This document shows positions 43,060 to 51,672 of a stretch of 64,000 bases of DNA, one piece after another; position 1 is the stretch's first letter, and each line of letters starts with the position of its first letter. The position numbers and the translations under genes were made by a program. Location of the stretch: the NCBI RefSeq assembly GCF_013407955.1, contig NZ_JACCBU010000001.1:744001-808000 (forward strand). The letters run 5' to 3'. This stretch comes from Microlunatus parietis (lineage in GTDB: Bacteria; Actinomycetota; Actinomycetes; Propionibacteriales; Propionibacteriaceae). Below the pieces are notes generated by a model. It ran no database searches, was not told the DNA's origin, and worked only from the letters and a program-made list of their open reading frames with translations.

Positions 43060-43081
43060 ATTTGCACTGATTCGCGCAAAT
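43060..43081. promoter_or_regulatory. ATTTGC-N10-GCAAAT inverted repeat upstream of PL6 gene
   Basis: A 6-bp inverted repeat (extended by CAGA and TCTG outside) 19 nt before the lyase start, in an AT-richer stretch. Possible operator or promoter element; AraC proteins more often use direct repeats, so the binding protein is uncertain. Confidence 0.3.
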
Positions 43082-43144
43082 TCTGTTACAGAGTAGGTAC
43101 GAGTTCGCGCACCGGTCAAGGATTCATTCGATGAATACTGCACC

Positions 43145-43200
43145 GCTCCCTGAGCTTGTCGAAGGGCAAGTCAGCTGCCCCTTCGACGGGCTCAGGGAAC
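43145..43200. repeat. Inverted CCCTGAGC-TGTCGAAGGG repeat, likely terminator of the PhyH gene
   Basis: GCTCCCTGAGCTTGTCGAAG followed by GGC, a 9-nt loop, then CCCCTTCGACGGGCTCAGGG. Long imperfect stem. The word is a common repetitive extragenic sequence in many bacteria. It begins 10 nt after the stop of the PhyH gene (minus strand) and may end its transcript. Confidence 0.65.
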
Positions 43201-43210
43201 GGCCGTCGGG

Positions 43211-44212
43211 TCAGGCGCAGGCGGCGGCGTCCGGGTCCCAGCGGTTGAAGCGCCGGTCCGAGGGGAGCTCGGAGGCGGCCCGAGCGGCGTACCAGGAGTC
43301 GGCCCAGGCCTGCGGGTCGCGCAGCTCCGCACCGGGATCGGCCGCGCTGCGGGCGACGAAGCCCGGGTAGGCGTCACGGCCGGACGGCTGCCCGATCGGC
43401 TGGTAGCGCAGGTCGAAGCTCCACCGGAGATGATCACTGGTGTTGCGGTGCGCGGCGTGCGGGGTGCGCCGGTGCATGAACAGCACGTCACCGGCCGCCA
43501 TCGGCAGGTCGAGGGTCTCGCCACCGAGGTGGATCCCGGGGATCGCCAGGCCGCCGACGCCGCCCCGGCGGGCGCCCATCGGCGAGTTCCCGGGACAGTG
43601 CGGCAGCAGTCCCTCCCGGTGCCTGCGCGGCTTCACCATCAGGCAGCCGTTGGCCGGATCGGTGTCGCCGAGCGGCAGCCAGACCGTGACCAGTTCGGTG
43701 TCATCGGCGTCCTCGGTGATCACGCCGTTGTCCTGGTGCCACGGAGTGGCGACGTTCTTCGGCCGGCCCGTCTCCGGATCCGGCGGCATCAGGTGCTCGG
43801 GGACCTTGAGCCGGACGTGCTGCACCGGATTCGACCAGATCTCCGGGCCGATGATCGACTCGATCACGTCGAGGATCGCGGCGTTGCGGAGCAAGGCGAA
43901 CACGGCCGGGCCGACCCAGAGCGGGGTGTCCGGCTTGGTCCCGCCCTGCGGCAGCGAGAAGTCGAAGTGCTGGGTGTGGTCCCGGCCACTCTCGGCGAAC
44001 ACCGCGTTCACCCGGTCGGCGAACGGAAGCTCCGCGTACGTCGAGCTGATCATGCCGTCGGCGTGCAGTTGCTCGGCCAGGCCGTCGAGAACGCCCGCGT
44101 ACTCGCTCAGCACCGGCGCAAGATCAGCAGCCGGGTCGAGCAGGCCCCGCTTGAGCAGGAAACCCTCGGTCTCGAAATGGTCCAGTTCGGCGGCAGTCAA
44201 TGTGCCGGTCAT
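43211..44212 (-). CDS. PhyH-family Fe(II)/2-oxoglutarate dioxygenase
   Basis: 333 aa. The iron-binding HxD is in TPWHQDNGVITED and the distal His in MHRRTPHAAHRNTSD, followed by the 2-oxoglutarate-binding Arg (LRWSFDLRYQPIG). It opens with LDHFETEGFLLKRGLLD, the normal PhyH start. ATG 44212 is chosen; the frame runs upstream through non-protein-like sequence. The substrate is unknown; relatives hydroxylate small metabolites or sugar-linked compounds. It lies behind the PL6 gene with a repeat hairpin between. Confidence 0.82.
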   Translation of the reverse strand: MTGTLTAAELDHFETEGFLLKRGLLDPAADLAPVLSEYAGVLDGLAEQLHADGMISSTYAELPFADRVNAVFAESGRDHTQHFDFSLPQGGTKPDTPLWVGPAVFALLRNAAILDVIESIIGPEIWSNPVQHVRLKVPEHLMPPDPETGRPKNVATPWHQDNGVITEDADDTELVTVWLPLGDTDPANGCLMVKPRRHREGLLPHCPGNSPMGARRGGVGGLAIPGIHLGGETLDLPMAAGDVLFMHRRTPHAAHRNTSDHLRWSFDLRYQPIGQPSGRDAYPGFVARSAADPGAELRDPQAWADSWYAARAASELPSDRRFNRWDPDAAACA

Positions 44213-44456
44213 GATCACCCTCACGGTTGGGCCCCGGGCGACGGTGGAAACCTCGCCGTCCCGTTCGAAGCTAAATCGTCGGATGTCGGCAGTCAATCGG
44301 TCGTCCCGATCCGCCCAGCGACTGGAAGATTCATTGAGCTGCCTGAGGTCGGCCATTGCCAGACGTGATCCAACTCGGTGCTGATCAGCGACGATTCTGC
44401 CCTCGCGCGGCGGTCCTACCGGACGACAACCCTTCTCGACCGAAAGGATCACTCTC

Positions 44457-44894
44457 ATGGCAGAGCTCTCACCGCGGCTGCGGCAGATCGTCGACGCCCT
44501 CCCGCTGACCCCGGGCCTGCGGGTGCTCGAGATCGGCGGCGGGCCCGGTGCCGCCGCCCGCGCCGTCGCCGAACGGCTGACCGGCGGCGGGACGATCCTC
44601 ATGATCGACCGCTCGGCGACGGCGATCGAGCAGGCCAGCAACGGTTCCGCGGACCTCATCGCCGCCGGGGTCCTCCGGCTGCGCCGGGTCGCCGTCGAGG
44701 ACTTCGAACTCGAGCCCGGCGAGCCGCAGTACGATCTCGCCTTCGCGGTCCGGGTCGGCGCCCTGGACGGCCGGCATCCGGTCGCCGGCGTGGCTGCGCG
44801 GGCTCGGCTCGCGGCCGCGTTGGCGCCGCACGGCCGGCTCTTCATCGACGGTGGCGATCCGCTCCGCGAGGTGGATCTGCGGTCCGGTTCCTGA
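44457..44894 (+). CDS. Small SAM-dependent methyltransferase
   Basis: 145 aa. Motif I LRVLEIGGGPGAAARAVA (~21-38), motif II acidic residue in ILMIDRSATAI. Short for the family, since the C-terminal strands after LAPHGRLFIDGG are abbreviated. AAAGGA lies 8 nt before the ATG. The stop TGA shares a TGATCA with the stop of the convergent FAD-Rieske gene. Confidence 0.65.
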   Translation: MAELSPRLRQIVDALPLTPGLRVLEIGGGPGAAARAVAERLTGGGTILMIDRSATAIEQASNGSADLIAAGVLRLRRVAVEDFELEPGEPQYDLAFAVRVGALDGRHPVAGVAARARLAAALAPHGRLFIDGGDPLREVDLRSGS

Positions 44895-46397
44895 TCATTC
44901 CGCCGGTTCGTGCCGGGCCAGCGGCTCGACCGCGGGCCCCTCCAGCACCGCGCCGTCGGCGTCGAAGCGCGAGCCGTGGCACCGGCAGTCCCAACTCGTG
45001 TCGGCCTGATTCCAGTGCAGCGGGCAGCCGAGGTGGGTGCAGGTCGGGGTGACAGCGTGCAGGGTTCCGCCGGGATCGCGGTAACCGCCCAGCCGGTTGC
45101 CGTCGAGCATGATCAGACCGCCCCGGCCCGGTGCCAGGTCCGCCGGATCGCCCGCCGCACCGAACCGACCGCCGACGAACTCCGTACCGACCGAGAGGTT
45201 GTCCTTGATCAACCTGCCGACCGACGCGGCGTCACCGATCCGGGTGGCGTCGAAGATCGACTGCCACGGGCGGCCCGGCCGGCCGGCGATCAGGTCCGCC
45301 AGCACCAGGGCGGCCGCGGTGCCGCTGCTGAGGCCCCATTTGGCGAAGCCGGTCGCGGTCAGAATCCGGCTGCTGAAGGGCGTCCGGCCGACGTACGGCA
45401 ATCGGTCCGGCGTCCGGTAATCCTGCGCCGCCCACCGGTGATCGACCGAGACGACGTCGAAGTTCGCCCGGGCCCAGGTCTCCAGGTCGCGATAGCCGGC
45501 TTCGGTGTCGGCCTCCGCACCGGGTTCATGATCATTCCCGACCACGATCAGCCCGTCCGATCGCCACGGCCGCAGTGATCGGGTCGGGGTGTCGTCCACC
45601 GAGATCGTCATCGCCTCGGGAGCCGGACCACGCAGCGTCACCGCGAGGGCGTACGACCGCGTCGGCCGGGTCCGGGCGAAGTAGCCGCCGACCAGGCCGG
45701 GCGGCAGCAGCGTGGCGAGCACGGCCCGGTCCGCGTGCACCCGTACCCCGTTCACCGCGGTGAGCCGCACTCCGTCGTTGCCACGTTTGTCGAACTCCCC
45801 GATCCTGGTCCCGTCGAAGATCATTCCGCCGGCGGCCGACACCGCACCGGCCAATCCGGCCAGATAACGGCCGGGATGGATCAGAAGTTGATCATCAAAC
45901 CGGATCGCCGCCGAGACCGGGAACGGCAGCGGAACGTCCGTGGTCCCGGTCGCCGGCAGGCCGGCCTGCTGCGCCGCCAACACCTCCGCGGCGATCCGCT
46001 CCCGGCCCTCGGGCCGCACCGCGTAGGCGAAGGCCGGCAGCCGAGAATCCTCGCAGTCGACCGGGAGCTGCCCGGCCAGTTCGGCGACCTTCGCCAGTCC
46101 CTCTTGGTTGGCTTCGGCATAGCCGCGGGCGACGTCCCCGCCGTGCCGGTCGGCCAGGTCGGCATAGATCAGCCCGTGCTGCGAGGTCACCTTCCCGGTG
46201 GTCCGGCCGCTGGTGCCGGCGCCGATCCCGGCGGCCTCGAGCACCGCGACCCGGGCACCGTCGCGAGCGACGAGCAGCGCCGTCGTCAGTCCGACCAGTC
46301 CGCCGCCGACCACCGCAACGTCGACCTCGAGATCGGCGGCGAGCGCCGGGTGCCGCGGCAGTTCGGCCGTCGCCAGCCACACGCTGCCCTGCTCCAT
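44895..46397 (-). CDS. FAD-dependent oxidoreductase fused to a Rieske [2Fe-2S] domain
   Basis: 500 aa. N-terminal DAO-type flavin domain (VDVAVVGGGLVGLTTALLVA at ~25-44, ATGFAKWGLSSGTAAALVLA near 350). C-terminal Rieske domain (~415-500): CTHLGCPLHW ... WDCRCHGSRFDADG, with both CxH and CxxH iron ligands. This architecture is known for proteins of the Rieske-DAO type; substrates are not established. It follows the PRC-barrel gene by 16 nt and is probably transcribed from the same GTTT/GGGTAC promoter, a stress-type context. Confidence 0.83.
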   Translation of the reverse strand: MEQGSVWLATAELPRHPALAADLEVDVAVVGGGLVGLTTALLVARDGARVAVLEAAGIGAGTSGRTTGKVTSQHGLIYADLADRHGGDVARGYAEANQEGLAKVAELAGQLPVDCEDSRLPAFAYAVRPEGRERIAAEVLAAQQAGLPATGTTDVPLPFPVSAAIRFDDQLLIHPGRYLAGLAGAVSAAGGMIFDGTRIGEFDKRGNDGVRLTAVNGVRVHADRAVLATLLPPGLVGGYFARTRPTRSYALAVTLRGPAPEAMTISVDDTPTRSLRPWRSDGLIVVGNDHEPGAEADTEAGYRDLETWARANFDVVSVDHRWAAQDYRTPDRLPYVGRTPFSSRILTATGFAKWGLSSGTAAALVLADLIAGRPGRPWQSIFDATRIGDAASVGRLIKDNLSVGTEFVGGRFGAAGDPADLAPGRGGLIMLDGNRLGGYRDPGGTLHAVTPTCTHLGCPLHWNQADTSWDCRCHGSRFDADGAVLEGPAVEPLARHEPAE

Positions 46398-46413
46398 CGG
46401 ACTCCTTCCAAGA

Positions 46414-46788
46414 TCAACGAGAGGTGACGACGGTCCCGTAATAGGTACCCAACTGGCCCCGGTACTCCTCGTCCTGGACCGAGCCGAACTCGGTCTCCGG
46501 CGGCGGCGCGTCCGCCACCTCCTGCTTGCTGAGATCCACGCCGACCGACTCGTGCTCCCAGTCGACCCGCTTGATCGTGCCCGCCGGCAGGACGACCTGG
46601 TGGCCGAAGATCCACGGCCCGGTGTCGACGACGATCCAGCTCGCGTTCTCCTCCGTCGACGCGTCGGTGATCTTGCCGATCTCGCCGTCCGTGGCGTGGA
46701 CCCGGAAGCCGACCAGCTTGGCCATCAACGGCCACGCCTCATTCGGCTCGGACCGGAAGTTCCAGGCGTCCCAGTTCCCGATGGTCAT
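46414..46788 (-). CDS. PRC-barrel domain protein
   Basis: 124 aa. PRC-barrel beta fold: MAKLVGFRVHATDGEIGKIT, ASWIVVDTGPWIFGHQVVLP, AGTIKRVDWEHESVGVDLSK. Such small proteins are common in actinobacterial general-stress regulons, function not defined. GAGGAGG is just before the ATG at 46788. A sigma-B/F-type promoter lies upstream (46842-46817, minus strand). Confidence 0.8.
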   Translation of the reverse strand: MTIGNWDAWNFRSEPNEAWPLMAKLVGFRVHATDGEIGKITDASTEENASWIVVDTGPWIFGHQVVLPAGTIKRVDWEHESVGVDLSKQEVADAPPPETEFGSVQDEEYRGQLGTYYGTVVTSR

Positions 46789-46816
46789 GACCCCTCCTCA
46801 GTCGCTCACCGCTCCC

Positions 46817-46842
46817 GTACCCGGAACCGGTGGGGGTCAATC
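46817..46842 (-). promoter_or_regulatory. Alternative-sigma (SigB/SigF-type) promoter, PRC-barrel/Rieske operon
   Basis: On the minus strand GATT, 16 nt, GGGTAC; the -35 differs in one base from GTTT. The -10 ends 28 nt before the ATG at 46788. It fits the GTTT-N15/16-GGGTAC form found three more times in this region. Confidence 0.55.
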
Positions 46843-46947
46843 CCGCGAGGGGCGCCGAGGTTCGAGCGACCGCGCGACCGGGAAGGCGGCCTGGCGGACA
46901 GTCGCGCGTGCCGTATCCGTTCGCCGCTTCTCGGCTAATCTTTCACT

Positions 46948-47241
46948 GTGCTCATCACCAAGGCCGACCTGGAGCGCTTGCGCGAAGTATGTGAGCGCTA
47001 CGGTGTCGCGTCCTTGGAGGTTTTCGGATCCTCCGCCCGCGAGGAGGATGGACCGGAGAGCGACGTCGATCTTCTGTACGTCTTGAAGCCCCACGCTCGC
47101 CTCGGCTTCAGACTCTTCGACCTCGAGGACGAGCTCGCGGACATCTTTGGTCGCCCGGTCGACTTGGTCGCGCGCAAGTCGATCAACAAGTACATCCGCG
47201 GTCAGATCCTCGCTGATGTGCGGCCGCTCTCTGCGGCGTAA
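46948..47241 (+). CDS. MNT-type nucleotidyltransferase domain protein (MntA-like antitoxin)
   Basis: 97 aa. The minimal nucleotidyltransferase motif is in LEVFGSSAREEDGPESDVDL (GSxxR...SDxD). In MNT-HEPN systems such a protein AMPylates and neutralises a HEPN RNase encoded next to it. Here only a remnant of such a partner follows. A TAATCT element (46936-46941) sits 6 nt before the GTG, which suggests a leaderless mRNA. Antisense open frames on the other strand are shadows. Confidence 0.72.
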   Translation: MLITKADLERLREVCERYGVASLEVFGSSAREEDGPESDVDLLYVLKPHARLGFRLFDLEDELADIFGRPVDLVARKSINKYIRGQILADVRPLSAA

Positions 47242-47310
47242 CTCCTGCTGCTGCGCGAGATGCGCGATGCGGCCTTGACGATGCGTCGGTGGCGCGAGCG
47301 CCGGGTTTGA
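47242..47310 (+). pseudogene. Remnant of a HEPN-type partner gene
   Basis: Immediately after the MNT gene stop, an open stretch reads LLLREMRDAALTMRRWRERR before a TGA at 47308. HEPN partners of MNT proteins commonly open with a helix of the LLxEMxDAA type, so this looks like the first ~20 residues of one, truncated. No RX4-6H motif remains. The match is short, so the call is tentative. Confidence 0.35.
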
Positions 47311-47330
47311 GGACACCGCGGGGAGGGAAC
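47305..47330 (+). promoter_or_regulatory. Possible SigB/SigF-type promoter of the VOC gene
   Basis: GTTT, 16 nt, GGGAAC; the -10 differs in one base from GGGTAC. It ends 38 nt before the ATG at 47369. Weaker than the other examples in this region. Confidence 0.35.
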
Positions 47331-47368
47331 CTCAACCGGCAAGCACTCGACCGAAAGGTGGCCCCCCG

Positions 47369-47743
47369 ATGCCGATCGCCGTTGCCCAGTGGACGCTCGA
47401 TGTCGACGACGTCCAGCGCGAGGCCGAGTTCTGGTCCGCCGCCCTCGGTTACCCGACCGAGCCGGCCCGTACGGAGTCGATCCACCTGCACCCGCCGGAG
47501 GGCAGCACCGGGCCCTCGGTCTGGTTGCAGCCGACCCACGATCCGAAGCGGGTCAAGAACCGGCTGCACCTCGACTTCGGCGCGGCAGACCCGGAGGCCG
47601 AAGTGGCCCGCCTCCTCGAGCTGGGCGCCCGGCACTGCGACGTCGGTCAGACCGGCTCGGAGAGTTTCGTCGTGCTGGCCGATCCGGAGGGCAACGAGTT
47701 CTGCGTGTTCACCGAGCCGCACCCGGAACTCGACCGGCGATGA
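47369..47743 (+). CDS. VOC-family glyoxalase-like protein
   Basis: 124 aa. Pattern of single-domain glyoxalase-like proteins: QWTLDVDDVQREAEFWSAAL, LHLDFGAADPEAEVARLLEL, FVVLADPEGNEFCVF. Function unknown. The frame ends at TGA 47741-47743, which forms TGATCA with the stop of the convergent small gene. Confidence 0.75.
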   Translation: MPIAVAQWTLDVDDVQREAEFWSAALGYPTEPARTESIHLHPPEGSTGPSVWLQPTHDPKRVKNRLHLDFGAADPEAEVARLLELGARHCDVGQTGSESFVVLADPEGNEFCVFTEPHPELDRR

Positions 47744-47962
47744 TCACGTGCGGGCCGGGATCGGGGCGTCAGGCCTCGCCTGGTCGAAGACCCGGCCGTC
47801 CTCGTCGTGGACCATGACCCGCGACGGCTGCACCCGCCGCGCCCGGTCGTTGGCCGCGACGACGGCGGCAGCCAAGCTGTCGTGCCGGCCGAGGGACCGC
47901 CCGGCATGCTCGATCACCCACGCGCCCCGGTCGGGCACGACATGGAACTCGGTACGGGTCAT
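47744..47962 (-). CDS. DUF2188-like small protein
   Basis: 72 aa. FHVVPDRGAWVIEHAGRSLG, then ANDRARRVQPSRVMVHDEDG RVFDQ-type ending fits DUF2188 (a two-strand 'W.V..' repeat protein). ATG 47962 begins the conserved part; the longer frame upstream is antisense to the topoisomerase and rejected. GGTACCC at 48022-48027 could be the -10 of a stress promoter but lacks a clear -35. Confidence 0.6.
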   Translation of the reverse strand: MTRTEFHVVPDRGAWVIEHAGRSLGRHDSLAAAVVAANDRARRVQPSRVMVHDEDGRVFDQARPDAPIPART

Positions 47963-48079
47963 GCGACCTCCATTCGCTCGGGACAGGCCGATCGACGGCC
48001 GAGACCGGCTCGGCCGGCAAGGTACCCAGAATGGCAGGCCATCACGACGGGATCGGGGATTTCCTGAGGACGGTTCCGG

Positions 48080-49081
48080 GTGACCCGCCTGCGCCGGGTG
48101 ACCGACCGGACCAAGGGCTGGCGGCGCCGGCGCTGCGGGCGGGGCTTCAGCTATCTCGACGACGCCGGTTCGGCCCTGGCCGACGACCAGGTCCGCCGGT
48201 GCCGGGCCCTGGCCATCCCGCCGGCCTGGACCGACGTCTGGATCTGCCCGGACCCGAACGGCCACCTCCAAGCCGTGGGTACGGACAGCGACGGCCGGGT
48301 CCAGTACCTCTACCACCCGGACTGGCGCCGGCGGCAGGACGAGGCGAAGTTCGACCGGATCCTCGGCCTCGCCGAGCGGCTGCCGCCCGCCCGGCGGCGT
48401 GTCGTCCGCGACCTCAAGGCGACCGGGCTGCCGCGGGCGAAGGCGCTGGCCGCGGCGTTCCGGTTGCTCGACCGCGGCCTGTTCCGGGTCGGCTCGGAGT
48501 CCTACAAGCAGCGGTACGGCAGCCTCGGCCTGGCCTCGCTCGGGCCGGACCAGGTCCACCTCTCCGGCGCCACGATGACCTTCGTCTTCCCGGCGAAGTC
48601 GGGTGAGCTCGCCGAGATCGAGGTGACCGACCGGCTGGCCGCCGACGTCGTCCGGACCCTCGCCCGGCGGCGGGCGCAGCGCACCGAACTGCTCGCCTTC
48701 AAGGACGGTCGCCGCTGGCACAACCTGACCGCCGACGACATCAACGACTACCTGGCCACGGTGATCGGCCCGGACTTCACCGCCAAGGATTTCCGCACCT
48801 GGCACGCCACCGTCCAGGCCGGGTTCCTGCTGGCGCTGGCGGACCCGGCCGGCACCGACCGGCGCCGCCGGACCCAGGTCCTGCAGGTGATCGACGAGGT
48901 CGCCGAGCGGCTCGGCAACACCCGCTCGATCGCCCGCTCCGCGTACATTCACCCGCGGCTGATCGACCTGTTCCACGAAGGCGCGGTGCTGCCGCCCGCC
49001 GTCGTGGCCGGCCTCCGCGCGGACGCCGCACCGCCCTATCCGCTGCGGGTCGAGCGCGCCGTCGTCGACCTGCTCGGCTGA
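48080..49081 (+). CDS. DNA topoisomerase IB (poxvirus-like)
   Basis: 333 aa. N-terminal beta domain with GFSYLDDAGSALADD, AIPPAWTDVWICPDPNGHLQ and AVGTDSDGRVQYLYHPDWRR; catalytic domain with FRVGSESYKQRYGSLGLASL, TAKDFRTWHATVQAG (active-site Arg region) and RSAYIHPRLIDLF, which holds the nucleophilic Tyr. It relaxes DNA through a 3'-phosphotyrosine. Bacterial members are often stress-induced, and this one lies within a group of SigB-type genes. GTG 48080 is preceded by GAGGA with 9-nt spacing. Confidence 0.87.
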   Translation: MTRLRRVTDRTKGWRRRRCGRGFSYLDDAGSALADDQVRRCRALAIPPAWTDVWICPDPNGHLQAVGTDSDGRVQYLYHPDWRRRQDEAKFDRILGLAERLPPARRRVVRDLKATGLPRAKALAAAFRLLDRGLFRVGSESYKQRYGSLGLASLGPDQVHLSGATMTFVFPAKSGELAEIEVTDRLAADVVRTLARRRAQRTELLAFKDGRRWHNLTADDINDYLATVIGPDFTAKDFRTWHATVQAGFLLALADPAGTDRRRRTQVLQVIDEVAERLGNTRSIARSAYIHPRLIDLFHEGAVLPPAVVAGLRADAAPPYPLRVERAVVDLLG

Positions 49082-49092
49082 CCGCGGCCGGG

Positions 49093-49118
49093 GTTTGTCC
49101 GCGAACCGTGCCGGGTAC
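49093..49118 (+). promoter_or_regulatory. Alternative-sigma (SigB/SigF-type) promoter of the SDR operon
   Basis: GTTT at 49093-49096, 16 nt, GGGTAC at 49113-49118, 37 nt before ATG 49155. Full match to the GTTT-N15/16-GGGTAC form. Confidence 0.65.
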
Positions 49119-49154
49119 CCGAACACCAGGCAGCGACCCGGGTGAGGAGACATG

Positions 49155-50102
49155 ATGCGACGTCAGGTCCTGGTGACCGGTGTCTCGTCCGGGCTCGGCC
49201 GGGCCATCGCCGCCGAGTTGGACGAGGCGGGGTTCGACGTCTGGGGAACGGTCCGTACCGAGGCCGACGCCGCCGCGCTGCGACGCGACGGCGATCGGAT
49301 CCGGCCGGTTCTGCTCGAGCTGACCGATCCCGAGTCGGTCGAGCGCGCGGCCGGCCGGCTCCGGAGCAGCGGCCCGCTCTACGCGGTGATCAACAACGCC
49401 GGCGCTGCCGTACCGACGCCGTTGGAACATGCGGATCCGGCCATGATCACCGAACTGCTGGCGACCAACGTCGTCGGCCCGCTGCGGCTGACCCAGGAAC
49501 TGCTGCCGGCGCTGCGCCAGGCCCGGCACAGCTACGGCGACGCGCGGGTGATCTTCGTCGGCTCCTTGATCACCGCCGTGCCGCTGCCGTTGTTCGGTCC
49601 GTACGCCCTGACCAAGCACGCCCTGGTCGGACTGACCGATTCGCTGCGCGCCGAACTCGCCCCGGAACGGATCCGGGTCAGCCTGATCGAACCCGGCGTC
49701 TTCGCCACCCGGATCTGGCTGCGCGCCCATGATCAAGTTCTGCGGCTGCCGCGGCACCGCTCGGACGACCGCTACCGGGCGCTGCTCGACGCGGCACCGA
49801 CGGTGGCCCTGCTGGCCCATCGCTACGGTGCAGATCCGGCCGCCATGGCCGCGGCCGTGGCCCGCGCCCTGACCCGTTCCGCGCCGCCGGCCCGACAGTT
49901 CGTACCGGGCCACGCCCGACTGGTCGCCGCGGCGACCCGGCTGCTGCCCACCCGCGTGCTGGACGCCGGTGCCGCCGCCCTCGGCACGGATCGCGGCGCG
50001 GCCGGCCTGCGGGCGCTGGCCCGGCGGCTGCTCCGCCTCCGGCGCGCTCGGGGTGCGCGGCAGGCGGCCCGGGACCGGGCCCGGGAGGCCGCGCGTGCGT
50101 GA
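49155..50102 (+). CDS. Short-chain dehydrogenase/reductase
   Basis: 315 aa. NAD(P) motif VLVTGVSSGLGRAIA at the N-terminus, NNAG at ~85, catalytic Ser in VGSLITAVPL and YxxxK in YALTKHALVG. The C-terminal ~70 residues are basic and Ala/Arg-rich. ATG 49155 is preferred over 49152 for spacing to GAGGAG. Transcribed from a stress-type promoter together with the following flavoenzyme (8-nt overlap); both may act on the same lipid or pigment, which is inferred. Confidence 0.82.
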   Translation: MRRQVLVTGVSSGLGRAIAAELDEAGFDVWGTVRTEADAAALRRDGDRIRPVLLELTDPESVERAAGRLRSSGPLYAVINNAGAAVPTPLEHADPAMITELLATNVVGPLRLTQELLPALRQARHSYGDARVIFVGSLITAVPLPLFGPYALTKHALVGLTDSLRAELAPERIRVSLIEPGVFATRIWLRAHDQVLRLPRHRSDDRYRALLDAAPTVALLAHRYGADPAAMAAAVARALTRSAPPARQFVPGHARLVAAATRLLPTRVLDAGAAALGTDRGAAGLRALARRLLRLRRARGARQAARDRAREAARA

Positions 50103-51672
50103 CGCCGTGATCATCGGCTCGGGGCCGAACGGCCTGGTCGCCGCGAACCTGCTCGCCGACCGGGGCTGGAACGTCCTGGTGCTGGAGGCGCAGCCCGAGC
50201 CGGGCGGCGCGGTCCGGTCCGACACCGACGTCCAGCCCGGCTATGTCCACGACACGTTCAGCAGCTTCTATCCGCTGGCCGCCGTCTCGCCCGCCCTGGG
50301 TGGCCTCGGGCTCGAGGCGTTCGGGCTGGACTGGGTGCACGCGCCCGCCGTGATCGGCCATCCGCTCCCCGATGGCGACTGGGCCATCCTGCACCGCGAT
50401 CCCGAGCTGACCGCGACGGACCTCGATCATGATCATCCTGGCGACGGCGACGCCTGGCTCGCGCTGTACGAACGCTGGCGCGCGGCCGGGACTCAGCTCA
50501 CGACGGCGCTGCTGCAGCCGTTCCCGCCGCTCGGGCCAGGGCTCGCGCTGCTGGCCCGGTTGCGCCGCGCCGGCGGGCTCGGCTTCGTCCGGCTGCTGCT
50601 CGAACCGGCCAGCACGCTGGCCGAACGTCGCTTCGGCGGCGAGCGGGCCCGGCTGCTGCTGACCGGCCTGGCCGCCCATGCCGACATCCCGCTGGCGGCG
50701 TCCGGCTCCGGCCTGATGGGCCTCCTGCTCGCCATGGTCGGCCACACCCACGGGTTCCCGGTCCCCCGCGGCGGCGCCGGCTCGCTGACCCGCAGCCTGA
50801 CCGAGCGGCTGGCGACCCGGGGCGGTGAACTGCGATGCGACTCCCGGGTCGACTCCGTCCTGCTGGACCGCGGCCGGGCGGTCGGAGTGCGTACCGCCGA
50901 CGGGGAACGGATCCGCACCCGGGCGGTGATCGCGGACGTGCCCGCCACCAGCCTGTACGGCGACCTGATCGCGGCCGAGGATCTGCCGGCCCGGGTCCGG
51001 GCGGCGATGGCCGTGTTCGACCCGGACCCGGCGACGTTCAAGATCGACTGGGCGCTGTCCGGGCCGGTACCGTGGCGGACTCCGCCGGTGGTGGCGCCCG
51101 GCACGGTGCACCTGGCCGACTCGACCGACGACCTGGCCCTGGCGGTGGCCCAGGTCGCGCATCACCGGGTCCCGGCACGGCCCTTCCTGCTGGTCGGCCA
51201 GATGGCGATCACCGATCCGAGCCGGGCCCCGGCCGGTGCCGAGTCGTTGTGGGCCTACACCCATCTGCCGCGGGAGATCCACGCCGACGAGGCCGGCGTG
51301 ATCAAGGGCGGCCGGCTGTCCGCCGATGATCAAGAACGGTTCGCCGACCGGGTGCAGGATCGGCTGCGCCGCTACGCGCCCGACTTCGACAGTACGGTCC
51401 TCGCCCGCCGCATCCTCGGACCGGCCGAGCTCGAGGAGCGGAACGAGGGGCTGCCCGACGGTGCTCTCGGCGGCGGGACGGCCGGCCTGCACCAGCAGTT
51501 GATCTTCCGGCCGATCCCGGGCACCGGCCGGCCGACCACCCCGTTCCGCGGGCTCTACCTGGCCTCGTCGTCGGCGCACCCGGGCGGCGCGGTGCACGGC
51601 GCCTGCGGCGCGAACGCGGCGCGCGCCGCCCTCACGGCGGCCGCCCTCGGCCGGCTCAGCCGGTCGGCCTGA
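50095..51672 (+). CDS. Phytoene-desaturase-like NAD(P)/FAD-dependent oxidoreductase
   Basis: 525 aa. FAD motif AVIIGSGPNGLVAANLLADR at the N-terminus then VLEAQPEPGGAVRSD; C-terminal FAD-binding signature YLASSSAHPGGAVHGACGAN. This is the CrtI-like/PYROXD2-like fold, but no carotenoid synthase genes are near. GTG 50095 has GGGAGG 6 nt upstream and overlaps the SDR stop. The stop forms TGATCA with that of the SRPBCC gene. Confidence 0.83.
   Translation: MRDAVIIGSGPNGLVAANLLADRGWNVLVLEAQPEPGGAVRSDTDVQPGYVHDTFSSFYPLAAVSPALGGLGLEAFGLDWVHAPAVIGHPLPDGDWAILHRDPELTATDLDHDHPGDGDAWLALYERWRAAGTQLTTALLQPFPPLGPGLALLARLRRAGGLGFVRLLLEPASTLAERRFGGERARLLLTGLAAHADIPLAASGSGLMGLLLAMVGHTHGFPVPRGGAGSLTRSLTERLATRGGELRCDSRVDSVLLDRGRAVGVRTADGERIRTRAVIADVPATSLYGDLIAAEDLPARVRAAMAVFDPDPATFKIDWALSGPVPWRTPPVVAPGTVHLADSTDDLALAVAQVAHHRVPARPFLLVGQMAITDPSRAPAGAESLWAYTHLPREIHADEAGVIKGGRLSADDQERFADRVQDRLRRYAPDFDSTVLARRILGPAELEERNEGLPDGALGGGTAGLHQQLIFRPIPGTGRPTTPFRGLYLASSSAHPGGAVHGACGANAARAALTAAALGRLSRSA

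Noticed and set aside
43211-44845. 544-codon frame as an N-terminally extended PhyH protein
   Set aside because: The extension is antisense to the methyltransferase and not protein-like; the PhyH domain starts normally at 44212.
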